Source of the DNA: Cellulosimicrobium sp. Marseille-Q4280
Lineage (GTDB): Bacteria > Actinomycetota > Actinomycetes > Actinomycetales > Cellulomonadaceae
Length of the DNA: 64,000 nucleotides
Assembly (NCBI RefSeq): GCF_943181405.1
Contig: NZ_CALPBY010000002.1
Location: 124,001-188,000, forward strand
Direction: 5' to 3'
In this document: piece by piece, positions 1 through 8,084 of the stretch
Position numbering within the stretch: position 1 is the first letter of the stretch
How the letters are laid out: each line of letters begins with the position of its first letter
Notes under the pieces: model-generated
The model's database searches: none
What the model saw: only the letters and a program-made list of their open reading frames with translations
Told to the model about the DNA's origin: nothing
Translations under genes and position numbers: made by a program

Positions 1-57
1 GCACCCGCCGCGGCCAAGGCTCCGGCTGCCGCGGCCAAGGCGAAGAAGCCGTTCTGA
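1..57 (+). CDS. recA: RecA recombinase, C-terminal tail (partial)
   Basis: The first 18 codons are open and end at TGA (55-57). They encode an Ala/Lys/Pro tail finishing in KAKKPF. Only the tail is inside the window, so the recombinase core cannot be seen. The call rests on the low-complexity Ala/Lys tail usual for actinobacterial RecA and on recX immediately downstream, since recA-recX is a near-universal actinobacterial pair. RecA would form the filament for strand exchange and stimulate LexA self-cleavage; lexA lies about 16 kb to the right. Confidence 0.75.
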   Translation, partial: APAAAKAPAAAAKAKKPF

Positions 58-662
58 CGGGCGAACGCCAGCGGGCACGCGAGCGTCGCGCGGGGGACAA
101 GGGCCCCGCGCGGCGCTCGCGCCCGTCGCTGCACGAGCTGGTCGAGAACGGTGAGATCACCGATGCCGAGCTGACCGAGCGCGCACGCGAGACGGTGCTG
201 CGGATGCTCACCGCGGCGCCCAAGAGCCGCGCGGAGCTCGCGCAGGCGCTCGCGCGCAAGGGATACCCGGAGCACGTCGTGCTGCCGCTCCTCGACCGGT
301 ACGAGGAGGTCGGTCTCGTCGACGACGCCCAGTACGCCGAGATGCTCGTGCGGACGAGGCACTCCGAGCGCGGGCTGTCACGCCGGGCGATCTCCCAGGA
401 GCTGCGCCGCCGGGGGATCGACGAGGACACCTCGGCGACGGCCCTCGAGCAGGTCGACGACGACTCCGAGGCCGAGGCCGCACGCGACCTCGCCCGGTCC
501 CGGCTGCGCCGGACGGCCGGGCTCGATCGCGACGTGCGGATCCGGCGCGCCGTCGGGACACTCGCCCGGAAGGGCTACTCGCCGGGCCTCGCGTTCGAGA
601 TCGTCCAGCGCGCGCTCGACGAGGAGGTCGCCGCCGCGGAAGGGTGCGACCTGGACGGGTGA
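54..662 (+). CDS. recX: RecX, RecA regulator
   Basis: This encodes a small, charged, helical RecX-type protein that restrains RecA filaments. The RecX-like triple-helix repeats start around RMLTAAPKSRAELAQALARK and continue through LVDDAQYAEMLV and SRRAISQELRRRGID. The start is unusual. The first in-frame ATG/GTG/TTG is GTG at 195, but the frame is open through 54-194 and encodes family-like sequence (SLHELVENGEITDAELTERARE). CTG at 54 overlaps the recA stop as CTGA, mimicking the ATGA couplings seen across this window, so I place the start there. A start upstream of the window cannot be excluded. The gene ends at TGA 660-662, before a hairpin shared with the convergent glutamate operon. Confidence 0.8.
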   Translation: MTGERQRARERRAGDKGPARRSRPSLHELVENGEITDAELTERARETVLRMLTAAPKSRAELAQALARKGYPEHVVLPLLDRYEEVGLVDDAQYAEMLVRTRHSERGLSRRAISQELRRRGIDEDTSATALEQVDDDSEAEAARDLARSRLRRTAGLDRDVRIRRAVGTLARKGYSPGLAFEIVQRALDEEVAAAEGCDLDG

Positions 663-760
663 GAGCTCCCGTCGGCGCACCCGACCGAGGCCACCCGTCC
701 GCCGGGCAGGGGCGCTGGACCGCAGGAGGCAGCGCGAGGCCACTGTCCTCCGGGTGACGT

Positions 761-794
761 GACGGGCGGTCCGGGAGTGCCCGGATCGCCCGTC
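761..794. terminator. Bidirectional terminator between recX and gluD
   Basis: A 15-bp inverted repeat (761-775 with 780-794) has one G-T wobble and a 4-nt AGTG loop. It lies between convergent recX and gluD, where a shared terminator is expected. There is no strong T-run, as is usual at high GC. Confidence 0.75.
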
Positions 795-799
795 GAGGA

Positions 800-1702
800 T
801 CAGCGCGCGGTGGTCGCGGCCCCGTCCGGGACCGCTCCGCCTCCTGCCGTGACGGTCGGGTTGCCGATACCGGGGCCGGCTGTCGTCGCACCGGACGTGC
901 GTCCCTTGAGGAACCGGGAGAGGTACTGCGCGGCGGTCGTGAGCAGCCAGTTGATGACGATGAAGATGACGGCCGCGACGGTGAGCGTCTGCAGGTTGTT
1001 GCCGTTGCCGTTGCCGAAGATCTGCGCGGCACGCAGCAGCTCGTTGTAGACGATGATCTGCCCGAGGGCCGTGTCCTTGAGCACGACGACGAGCTGGGAC
1101 ACGAGGGCCGGGAGCATCGCGATGAGCGCCTGCGGGAGCTGGATCGAGCGCAGCGTCTGCCCGCGGCTCAGGCCGATCGCCATCCCCGCCTCGAACTGCC
1201 CCTTCGGCAGGTTGCCGACGCCCGAGCGGACCAGCTCAGCGATGACGGAGCCGTTGTACAGCACCAGGGCGATGACGACGGCGAGGAACGACGGCTGGTC
1301 CACCTGGTTGAGGCCGAGCAGCAGCCAGAAGAAGATCATCAGCAGGAGCACCGGCACGGCGCGGAAGAACTCCACGACGATTCCGCTCACCCAGCGCACG
1401 GGCTTCAGGTGGGACAGCCGGCCGGAGCCGAGGACCAGTCCGAAGACGATCGCGCCGGCGATCGCGAACGCGGCGGCGCGGAGCGTGTTCCGCAGGCCGG
1501 GGATGAAGTAGTCCTCCCACGCGCTCGCGGTGAACACCGGTCCCCACAGGTCCCAGGAGAGCTGACCCTTGCGCTCGAGCTCGAGCAGGACGAGTGCGGC
1601 GAGGCCGAGCACGACGACGGCGCCGACCACGTTGCCGATGAGGATGTTGCGACGTGCCCGGGGGCCGGGCGCGTCGAAGAGGATGGACTGCTGCGAGCTC
1701 AT
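800..1702 (-). CDS. gluD: Glutamate ABC transporter permease GluD
   Basis: This is a 300-residue inner-membrane permease of the amino-acid ABC family (HisM/GlnP type). Hydrophobic segments include VVGAVVVLGLAALVLL near the N-terminus. The permease loop that docks with the ATPase is visible around EAGMAIGLSRGQTLRSIQLPQAL. The start ATG (1702-1700) overlaps the stop of gluC as ATGA, so the two are translationally coupled. It pairs with GluC to form the channel, with GluB delivering substrate and GluA hydrolysing ATP. The C-terminus is a Gly/Pro/Thr-rich tail of about 30 residues. Assignment to glutamate rather than another polar amino acid rests on the gluABCD gene order known from Corynebacterium. 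Confidence 0.9.
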   Translation of the reverse strand: MSSQQSILFDAPGPRARRNILIGNVVGAVVVLGLAALVLLELERKGQLSWDLWGPVFTASAWEDYFIPGLRNTLRAAAFAIAGAIVFGLVLGSGRLSHLKPVRWVSGIVVEFFRAVPVLLLMIFFWLLLGLNQVDQPSFLAVVIALVLYNGSVIAELVRSGVGNLPKGQFEAGMAIGLSRGQTLRSIQLPQALIAMLPALVSQLVVVLKDTALGQIIVYNELLRAAQIFGNGNGNNLQTLTVAAVIFIVINWLLTTAAQYLSRFLKGRTSGATTAGPGIGNPTVTAGGGAVPDGAATTAR

Positions 1703-2388
1703 CGGCGCACCGCCAGTCGGGTCGAGAGGGACGTCGTGAGCAGGCCGATCGGGATGACGAGGATGACGTAGCCGATCGCGAACGTGAGGAAGATGATGTA
1801 GATGTAGCTCGAGTTGAACTCGATCATCGTGCGCATGAGGCTCGACGTCTCCGTCGTGACGCTGGCTGCGGCGGCGACGGTCGAGTTCTTCAGCAACGCG
1901 ATGAGCGTGTTGCCGAGGGGGGCGATCGCGCCGCGGAACGCCTGCGGCAGGATGATCAGGCGGGCTGCCGGGAGGAACGACAGGCCGATCGCCCGCGCCG
2001 CCTCGGCCTGCCCGATCGGGACGGTGTTGACGCCGCTGCGGATCGACTCGCACACGAAGGCCGCGTGGTAGACCGTCAGGCCGATGACCGCGAAGCGGAA
2101 GAAGTTCGTCGCGAAGTCGTCCGAGAGGCTGATCTGCAGCTGCGTCCACACACCGAGGACCATGAACGTCATGATCACGGTGAGCGGCGTGTTGCGGAGC
2201 ACGTTGACGTAGGCCGTCCCGGCCCAGCGCAGGCTCGGGACCGGCGAGATCCGCATGAGGGCCAGGAGCGTGCCGAGGACCAGCGAGAGGATCGCGGCCC
2301 AGAACGTCAGCTGGATGTTCACCCAGAACGCGCCGATCACGTCGTACTGGGCGAAGAGCTCGCCGAACTGGGAGAGGGAGTCACCCAC
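1699..2388 (-). CDS. gluC: Glutamate ABC transporter permease GluC
   Basis: This 229-residue polytopic membrane protein is the partner permease of GluD. The sequence shows helices around IGAFWVNIQLTFWAAILSLVLG and the ATPase-coupling loop EAARAIGLSFLPAARLIILPQA. It begins with ATG at 2388, 95 nt downstream of gluB, and its stop overlaps the gluD start. It would form the heterodimeric translocation pore of a glutamate or glutamine importer. Confidence 0.9.
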   Translation of the reverse strand: MGDSLSQFGELFAQYDVIGAFWVNIQLTFWAAILSLVLGTLLALMRISPVPSLRWAGTAYVNVLRNTPLTVIMTFMVLGVWTQLQISLSDDFATNFFRFAVIGLTVYHAAFVCESIRSGVNTVPIGQAEAARAIGLSFLPAARLIILPQAFRGAIAPLGNTLIALLKNSTVAAAASVTTETSSLMRTMIEFNSSYIYIIFLTFAIGYVILVIPIGLLTTSLSTRLAVRR

Positions 2389-2483
2389 GGTGCGTCAGAC
2401 CTCCGGGAAGGTGGTGCGGCGGTGGCCGCGATGGACGGTCGAGGGGAGCGGCGCGCCGCGCGCGCCGCTCCCCTCGGGCCGGG

Positions 2484-3356
2484 TCAGGCGCAGGCGTCGA
2501 CCGTCGGCGGGTTCTCGCTCGAGTTCGGCGTGTACCCGGTGCCCTCGGTGTTGGCCGTGACGGCCTCCTCCCAGGAACCGTCCTCGATCATCTCCTCGAT
2601 GGCCGCGTTGATGTCCTCGCACATGTCGCTGTCCTGCGGGAGGCCGACGCCGTAGCGCTCAGTCGAGAACGGCGCGCCGACCACCTTCACCTTGCCCTGG
2701 TTCGCGGGCTGGGCCGCGAGGCCGGCGAGGATGATGTCGTCCGTGGTCACCGCGTCGACCTGTCCGGCCGTGAGCGCCGTGACGCACTCGGCGTAGCCCG
2801 GGCGCTCGAGGAGCTGGACGCCCGCGGCGTACTCGTCCTTGATGCGCTGCGCGGACGTCGAGCCCGTGACCGAGCACAGGTTCTTGCCCTCGAGCGCCTC
2901 GGGCCCGGTGATGTCCGTGTTGTCCTCGGCGACGAGGAGGTCCTGCCCGGCGACGAAGTACGGTCCGCCGAACGCGACCGTCTCTTTCCGCTCGTCGGTG
3001 ATCGAGTACGTCGCGAAGATCATGTCGGCCTGGCCGGTCTGCAGCATGGTCTCGCGCTGGGCGGACGGCGCCTCGACCCACTCGATCTGGTCCGCCGAGT
3101 AGCCCAGCTTCTCCGCGACGTAGGTCGCGACGTCGACGTCGAAGCCGGTGTACTCGCTGCCGTCCTGGTAGCCGAGGCCGGGCTGGTCGAACTTGATGCC
3201 GATGGTGATCGAGTCGCCGCCGCCACCGCCCTCGGTCTGCTCGGGGTTCGTGGTCGTGCTGTCGGCGCCGATCTCGTCGGGGTCGCCGCCGCACGCGGCG
3301 AGCGTGAGGGCGGTGAGTGCGGCGAGGACGGCAGCACCTGCGTGTCGTGTGCGCAT
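2484..3356 (-). CDS. gluB: Glutamate-binding lipoprotein GluB
   Basis: This 290-residue periplasmic-binding-protein-like lipoprotein captures extracellular glutamate for the GluCD permease. The N-terminus has a positive stretch, a hydrophobic core and a lipobox LTLAAC with Cys22 as the lipidated residue. A Gly-rich linker leads into the family 3 binding fold (ITIGIKFDQPGLGYQD, GFDVDVATYVAEKLG, SVTGSTSAQRIKDEY). It follows gluA after 79 nt. Lipidation would need LspA, also encoded in this window. Confidence 0.93.
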   Translation of the reverse strand: MRTRHAGAAVLAALTALTLAACGGDPDEIGADSTTTNPEQTEGGGGGDSITIGIKFDQPGLGYQDGSEYTGFDVDVATYVAEKLGYSADQIEWVEAPSAQRETMLQTGQADMIFATYSITDERKETVAFGGPYFVAGQDLLVAEDNTDITGPEALEGKNLCSVTGSTSAQRIKDEYAAGVQLLERPGYAECVTALTAGQVDAVTTDDIILAGLAAQPANQGKVKVVGAPFSTERYGVGLPQDSDMCEDINAAIEEMIEDGSWEEAVTANTEGTGYTPNSSENPPTVDACA

Positions 3357-3435
3357 GGTTCGTACCCTTCGTGAGTGGTGGCCGCCCGCCGAGGTGTGCC
3401 TCGTGCGGACGCCCGGATGGGGGGTCGGTCGGAAC

Positions 3436-4275
3436 TCAGTGGGTGAGGATCTTCGAGAGGAAGTCCTTCGCGCGGTCGCTCTTCGGCGCGGTGAAGAACT
3501 CCTCCGGGTGCGCCTCCTCGACGATCTGGCCGTCGGCCATGAACACGACGCGGTTCGCGGCCTTGCGCGCGAACCCCATCTCGTGCGTGACGACGATCAT
3601 CGTCATGCCCTCCTTCGCGAGGGCGACCATGACGTCGAGGACCTCGTTGATCATCTCCGGGTCGAGCGCCGACGTGGGCTCGTCGAAGAGCATGACCTTC
3701 GGACGCATCGCGAGCGCGCGGGCGATCGCGACGCGCTGCTGCTGCCCGCCCGAGAGCTGGGCCGGCATCTTCTGCGCCTGGTTCTTCACCCCGACGCGGT
3801 CGAGCAGGGCGAGGGCACGCTCCTTGGCGTCCTTCGACCGCTCGCCGCGGACCTTGACCGGTCCCAGGGTGACGTTGTCGAGGATCGTCTTGTGCGCGAA
3901 GAGGTTGAACGACTGGAACACCATGCCGACGTCGGCACGCAGCCGGGCGAGCGCCTTGCCCTCCTCGGGCAGCGGCACGCCGTCGATCCGGATCTCGCCG
4001 TCGTCGATCGTCTCGAGTCGGTTGATCGCCCGGCACAGCGTCGACTTGCCGGACCCGGACGGGCCGATGACCACGAGCACCTCGCCGCGGCGGACCGTGA
4101 GGTTGATGTCCTGCAGGACGTGCAGCTCGCCGAAGTGCTTGTTGACGTCGTGCAGCTCGACCAGCGGGTCGCCCAGGGCCTCGTCCGCCGGTCGGGCGGT
4201 CACGGCAGCGTCCGACGGCAGGCCGGTCGGCATGTCGGACGGCTCGTCGGACGGCAGGGGGGAGTCATCGACCAT
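3436..4275 (-). CDS. gluA: Glutamate ABC transporter ATPase GluA
   Basis: This 279-residue ATP-binding subunit powers glutamate uptake. It has Walker A (GPSGSGKST), the signature [15 protein letters not shown], Walker B ([13 protein letters not shown]) and the switch His (VTHEMGF). About 35 acidic, Pro-rich residues precede the ABC core ([13 protein letters not shown]). I choose ATG 4275-4273 because a TATGTT box lies exactly 6 nt before it, the leaderless pattern seen across the window. A longer frame up to 4323 has no such support. It is first in the gluABCD operon and divergent from miaB, so control sites should lie in 4276-4376. Confidence 0.92.
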   Translation of the reverse strand: MVDDSPLPSDEPSDMPTGLPSDAAVTARPADEALGDPLVELHDVNKHFGELHVLQDINLTVRRGEVLVVIGPSGSGKSTLCRAINRLETIDDGEIRIDGVPLPEEGKALARLRADVGMVFQSFNLFAHKTILDNVTLGPVKVRGERSKDAKERALALLDRVGVKNQAQKMPAQLSGGQQQRVAIARALAMRPKVMLFDEPTSALDPEMINEVLDVMVALAKEGMTMIVVTHEMGFARKAANRVVFMADGQIVEEAHPEEFFTAPKSDRAKDFLSKILTH

Positions 4276-4376
4276 TTTTCGAACATAGGGGGCAACTGTT
4301 GCCACCGCCACCGAATCGCGCAACAGTCAGGCAACAGTTCCGTAACACCGGTGGCCGCGCCGTACCCTGGACGGTG
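4276..4376. promoter_or_regulatory. Divergent gluA/miaB promoter region with three GCAACAGT copies
   Basis: For gluA (minus) the -10 TATGTT (4287-4282) is 6 nt from the ATG. For miaB (plus) a TACCCT box (4363-4368) lies 5 nt before GTG 4374 and 8 nt before ATG 4377. The octamer GCAACAGT occurs three times. An inverted copy at 4295-4302 sits inside the near-palindrome GGCAACTGTTGCC (4291-4303). Direct copies lie at 4320-4327 and 4331-4338, 11 bp apart. The inverted copy is just upstream of the gluA -10, as expected of an operator. The regulator is unknown. Confidence 0.6.
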
Positions 4377-6029
4377 ATGTCCACGATCGCCCCCGCCCCG
4401 CTCCCGACCGCCGACACCCCCGACGGCGGCCCCCGCACGTACGTCGTGCGCACGCTCGGCTGCCAGATGAACGTCCACGACTCCGAGCACATGGCCGGGA
4501 TGCTCGAGCAGGCGGGGTACACGCGCGCCAGCGGGGCGGACGAGGCGGCGAACCGCGCCGACGTCGTGGTCATCAACACGTGCGCGGTGCGTGAGAACGC
4601 GGCGACCCGCCTGTACGGCAACCTCGGCCAGCTCGCCTCGGTCAAGGCGCAGCGCCCGGGCATGCAGATCGCCGTCGGCGGCTGCCTCGCGCAGAAGGAC
4701 CGCGGGACGATCGTCGACAAGGCACCGTGGGTCGACGTCGTGTTCGGCACGCACAACCTCGACGCGCTCCCGGTCCTGCTCGAGCGCGCGCGCCACAACG
4801 AGGCGGCACAGGTCGAGATCGCTGAGTCGCTCCAGGTCTTCCCGTCGACGCTGCCCACCAGGCGCGAGTCGGTCTACGCCGGCTGGGTGTCGATCAGCGT
4901 CGGCTGCAACAACACGTGCACGTTCTGCATCGTCCCCCACCTGCGCGGCAAGGAACGCGACCGTCGCCCGGGCGAGGTGCTCGCCGAGGTCGGGGCGCTC
5001 GTCGACGCGGGCGCGATCGAGGTCACGCTGCTCGGCCAGAACGTCAACAGCTACGGCGTCGAGTTCGGCGACCGCGGCGCGTTCGCCAAGCTCTTGCGCG
5101 CCTGCGGGACGGTCGAGGGCCTCGAGCGCGTGCGCTTCACGTCGCCGCACCCCGCCGCCTTCACCGACGACGTGATCGCGGCGATGGCCGAGACCCCGAA
5201 CGTCATGCCGCAGCTGCACATGCCGCTCCAGTCCGGGTCGGACCGCGTGCTGCGGGCGATGCGTCGCTCCTACCGCTCGGAGCGCTTCCTCGGCATCCTC
5301 GACCGCGTGCGCGCCGTCATGCCCGACGCCGCGATCACGACCGACATCATCGTCGGCTTCCCGGGGGAGACCGAGGAGGACTTCGCGGAGACGATGCGCG
5401 TCGTGGAGGCGTCGCGGTTCGCGTCGGCCTTCATCTTCCAGTACTCGCCCCGCCCCGGGACGCCCGCCGCCACGATGGACGGCCAGCTGCCGAAGGTCGT
5501 CGTCCAGGAGCGCTTCGAGCGCCTCCAGGCGCTCCAGGAGCGGGTCGCCGGCGAGGAGTCGGCACGCCAGGTCGGCCGCACGGTCGACGTGCTCGTCACC
5601 GAGGGTCCGGGGCGCAAGGACGGTGCGACGCACCGTCTCACCGGCCGCGCGCCGGACAACCGCCTCGTGCACCTCGCCCTCCCGGCGGACGTCGGGGTGC
5701 CCGACGCCGCGGTCTCGCCGCCCGCCGTCGCGCAGCCCGGCGACGCGCCCGAGGTGATCGACCCGCGCCTCGCCGAGGTGCCCGACGCGCACCTGCCGCG
5801 GCCGGGCGACGTCGTCACCGTGGAGATCACGCGCTCGGCACCCCACCACCTCATCGCCGACTCGGCGCTCGCGGGGGGCGCGTTCGCCGTCCGGCGCACG
5901 CGCTCGGGCGACGCGTGGGCGACGCGGGAGCGCGCGCGCCTCGGCGGCGTCGAGGACGACCACGGGCACGGCGGGGCGGCCGCGCCGTCGGGGCCGGTCT
6001 CGCTCGGTCTGCCGACCGTCCGCGCCTGA
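4377..6029 (+). CDS. miaB: tRNA-2-methylthio-N6-dimethylallyladenosine synthase MiaB
   Basis: This radical-SAM methylthiotransferase adds the 2-methylthio group to i6A37 of tRNA, acting after MiaA. The N-terminal MTTase cysteines are seen in [19 protein letters not shown] and GGCLAQ, and the radical-SAM cluster motif is CNNTCTFC. The protein is 550 residues, longer than usual, because of an acidic, Pro-rich insertion before the TRAM-like end and a tail of about 60 residues. ATG 4377 is chosen; the adjacent GTG 4374 is equally possible and fits a leaderless start slightly better. miaA lies 2 kb downstream, so both steps of ms2i6A synthesis are encoded nearby. Confidence 0.93.
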   Translation: MSTIAPAPLPTADTPDGGPRTYVVRTLGCQMNVHDSEHMAGMLEQAGYTRASGADEAANRADVVVINTCAVRENAATRLYGNLGQLASVKAQRPGMQIAVGGCLAQKDRGTIVDKAPWVDVVFGTHNLDALPVLLERARHNEAAQVEIAESLQVFPSTLPTRRESVYAGWVSISVGCNNTCTFCIVPHLRGKERDRRPGEVLAEVGALVDAGAIEVTLLGQNVNSYGVEFGDRGAFAKLLRACGTVEGLERVRFTSPHPAAFTDDVIAAMAETPNVMPQLHMPLQSGSDRVLRAMRRSYRSERFLGILDRVRAVMPDAAITTDIIVGFPGETEEDFAETMRVVEASRFASAFIFQYSPRPGTPAATMDGQLPKVVVQERFERLQALQERVAGEESARQVGRTVDVLVTEGPGRKDGATHRLTGRAPDNRLVHLALPADVGVPDAAVSPPAVAQPGDAPEVIDPRLAEVPDAHLPRPGDVVTVEITRSAPHHLIADSALAGGAFAVRRTRSGDAWATRERARLGGVEDDHGHGGAAAPSGPVSLGLPTVRA

Positions 6030-6066
6030 CCGGACGCGGGCTGCGGCGGCCCGACGGGCGAGCGGG

Positions 6067-6167
6067 TGGGACGACGTCGGATGCGAAGGGCGTAGGGCCG
6101 CGCTCGTCACCCCGCGGCCGAACGACCGGGGCGCGGGCGCGGCAGCCCGAGCACCGGCGTCGTCCCA
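6067..6167. terminator. Branched hairpin element between miaB and the ybjN pair
   Basis: A 14-bp outer stem (6067-6080 with 6154-6167, one wobble) encloses two smaller stems, 6096-6102/6113-6119 and 6135-6138/6145-6148. It fills the gap between two convergent transcription units, so a bidirectional terminator is the simplest reading. The branched form is unusual for one. Confidence 0.5.
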
Positions 6168-6200
6168 GCCGCGGACCCGGCCACGCCCGACGGCCCCGGC

Positions 6201-6713
6201 TCAGTCCTCGACGGTCCCCGGGGGCAGCTGCGCCCCGATCGCGTGGAAGAGCTGCACGGCGGTCCCGAGGCCGCACGAGACGGTCTGCGAGAGCTGGGCG
6301 TCCGTCGCGCCGTGCTCGAGGTCGACCGAGACCTCCGCGTACACCCCGAGCCGGCCCGCCTCCTCGCGCACGTAGACCTTCGGCCAGATGCGCTCGCGGT
6401 TCCAGTCGTTCACCGCCTGGAGCGTGACCAACCGCGCCTCGAGGGGGAGGGTCGTGGACCACCGGCCGCGGACCTGCAGGATCTCGGAGCGGTCGCCGAG
6501 CAGGAGGAACCAGAACCGGTGACCGTCCCACGTCCCGGTGATGTCGCCGTCGTCGTCGACCCGGAAGTGGTAACCCCGACGAGTGAGGTGGTCCCCGACG
6601 CGCGACATGGACAGCGGCCGCGGGCGCTCCGCCTCGGCCGGGATCGACTCGGCGGACTTCGGGCGGCGGTTGCCGAAGAGGCGGGCGAACCAGCCCGTGC
6701 GCGACTGCGTCAT
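6201..6713 (-). CDS. YbjN-domain protein, second copy
   Basis: This 170-residue protein is similar to YbjN-type (DUF1790-like) proteins. The core runs from LTRRGYHFRVDDDGDITGTW through EILQVRGRW and NRERIWPKVYV to VSVDLEHGATDAQLSQ. There is no signal peptide or membrane segment, so it is probably cytoplasmic. The biochemical role of the family is unknown. It is a clear paralogue of the gene just upstream, and its ATG overlaps that gene's stop as ATGA (6710-6713). The first 35 residues are basic and Arg-rich, unlike the paralogue. Confidence 0.75.
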   Translation of the reverse strand: MTQSRTGWFARLFGNRRPKSAESIPAEAERPRPLSMSRVGDHLTRRGYHFRVDDDGDITGTWDGHRFWFLLLGDRSEILQVRGRWSTTLPLEARLVTLQAVNDWNRERIWPKVYVREEAGRLGVYAEVSVDLEHGATDAQLSQTVSCGLGTAVQLFHAIGAQLPPGTVED

Positions 6714-7303
6714 GGTGCCTGCCTCGCCGGGTCCGGGTAGAACTCGTCGAGCGCGTCGAAGAACATCGAGCCCGTGCTCAGACCGCACTGCAGCAGCTGG
6801 TCGAGCTGGTCGTCCGTGACGCCGTGCTCGAGGTCGACGGTGACCTCGGTGAAGACCTGGATCATGCCGTTGTCGCGCACCCGCGTGTACGTCTTGGGCC
6901 AGATGCGGTCGGCGTTCCACTCGTTGCAGAACTCGAGCACCTCCTCGAGGCGCTCGATCGCGAGGTCCCGGTTCCACTGCCCGCGGACCTGGAGGATCTC
7001 GTCGTGGTTGCCGAAGAGCAGGAAGTAGAAGAGACGGCCGTGCCACAGGCCGCCGACGTCGCCGTCGGAGTCCACGAAGTAGCTGTACCCGCTGTCGGTG
7101 ATCCACTCGACCACCCGGGGGAGCGCGAGCGGCGAGGGTGCCCGGTCGTCGGCGGTGACGACCTGGCCGAGCTCCCTGGCCAGGAGGTCCTCGACCTGCG
7201 AGCGGAGCGCGTCGTCGTCGAGCCGCCCCGTCCCGGCGTCGTCGGAGATCCCGCCGGGCTCGTCCTCCCGCCGGTCGTCGTCACGCTCGCCGAAGAACCT
7301 CAC
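6710..7303 (-). CDS. YbjN-domain protein, first copy
   Basis: This 197-residue cytoplasmic protein of the YbjN-like family has the core GYSYFVDSDGDVGGLW, EILQVRGQWNRDL, NADRIWPKTYT and VTVDLEHGVTDDQLDQLL. An acidic N-terminal segment of about 60 residues precedes the core. GTG 7303 is chosen because a TACGGT box (7315-7310) lies exactly 6 nt upstream, indicating leaderless transcription. Shared motifs with the next gene show tandem duplication followed by divergence. The function is unknown. Neighbouring tRNA-modification genes are on the opposite strand, so linkage says little. Confidence 0.78.
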   Translation of the reverse strand: MRFFGERDDDRREDEPGGISDDAGTGRLDDDALRSQVEDLLARELGQVVTADDRAPSPLALPRVVEWITDSGYSYFVDSDGDVGGLWHGRLFYFLLFGNHDEILQVRGQWNRDLAIERLEEVLEFCNEWNADRIWPKTYTRVRDNGMIQVFTEVTVDLEHGVTDDQLDQLLQCGLSTGSMFFDALDEFYPDPARQAP

Positions 7304-7309
7304 CGTCCC

Positions 7310-7315
7310 ACCGTA
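7310..7315 (-). promoter_or_regulatory. -10 box of the ybjN-like pair
   Basis: TACGGT on the minus strand ends 6 nt before GTG 7303; a leaderless promoter is inferred. Confidence 0.6.
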
Positions 7316-7393
7316 CTCGGCGACGGCGTGTCCCGTCGCGCTCGTGCCGCACCGCGGGCCGTCCCACCGGTCTCGGTGCGGCCCGCCGGTCGC

Positions 7394-7399
7394 TACCGT
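7394..7399 (+). promoter_or_regulatory. -10 box of the dioxygenase-like gene
   Basis: TACCGT lies 7 nt before GTG 7407, compatible with a leaderless transcript. Confidence 0.55.
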
Positions 7400-7406
7400 G
7401 GGTCGC

Positions 7407-8084
7407 GTGAGCACCCGCGCCGTCGTCCTGCCCGCCACGCCGCTCCTGGTCCCCGGGGCCGCGGGGCGCGCGGACGTCCTGCGGGAGGTGCGCGCCGCGA
7501 CGCTCGCCGCGCTGCGCGAGCTGACGGCGGGCGTCGCTCCGGTCGTCGTGGTCGCCGCCGTCCCCACGGGCGGCGTCGTGCGCGGACCCGCGGCCGCGTC
7601 GCTCGCCGCCGCGGGCGTGCGGCGCGCGGAGGTCGATCGTCCGTGGGTCGATCCCGCCGGAGAGCCGGCCGGGACTCAGGAACCGCCCCTCCGGCGGGCG
7701 GGGGTGGGGGCGTCCGTCGCGCTGCTCGCGCTCGGGGCGTGCGGCCTGCGGGGTGCGGTGGACGTGGTCGAGGTCGGCCCGGACGTCACGCCGGACGGTG
7801 CGCGCGACCTCGGGCGCGAGCTCCGTGCCCGGGGTGCGTCGGTCGTCGTCGCGGACGACCCGCGGTCGGCGTCGACCGCCGTCGTGCTCGACGCCTTCGT
7901 GGACGGCGCCTGGTCGGTCCGGTCGGCGGAGCTGCGCGACGAGGTCGTCGACCGCGGCTACGCGGTCCGCCGCTACCTCGACACGGCCGAGGACACCGTC
8001 CCGGACCACGACCCCGCCGTAAGGCTCGGTGGCACCACCGTCGGTGCGCCGGGGCACCGGTACCGTTCTGCGGGTGAGCCCTGA
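7407..8084 (+). CDS. Conserved protein, LigB-like class III extradiol dioxygenase fold (tentative)
   Basis: This 225-residue Ala/Val-rich protein starts VSTRAVVLPATPLLVPGAAG. Actinobacteria commonly carry a similar gene between miaB and miaA, annotated as a class III extradiol dioxygenase subunit B-like protein. I recognise the position and general pattern, not an active site: the metal-binding His residues of true dioxygenases are not evident. There is no signal peptide; the hydrophobic runs (VAPVVVVAAVPT, ASVALLALGACG) look like beta strands or helices of a soluble fold. GTG 7407 is chosen from the TACCGT box. Its last 11 bases overlap the start of miaA. The function is unproven. Confidence 0.6.
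   Translation: MSTRAVVLPATPLLVPGAAGRADVLREVRAATLAALRELTAGVAPVVVVAAVPTGGVVRGPAAASLAAAGVRRAEVDRPWVDPAGEPAGTQEPPLRRAGVGASVALLALGACGLRGAVDVVEVGPDVTPDGARDLGRELRARGASVVVADDPRSASTAVVLDAFVDGAWSVRSAELRDEVVDRGYAVRRYLDTAEDTVPDHDPAVRLGGTTVGAPGHRYRSAGEP
8061..8066 (+). promoter_or_regulatory. -10 box of miaA inside the upstream gene
   Basis: TACCGT lies 7 nt before GTG 8074 and within the last codons of the preceding gene, so miaA probably has its own leaderless promoter. Confidence 0.55.
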
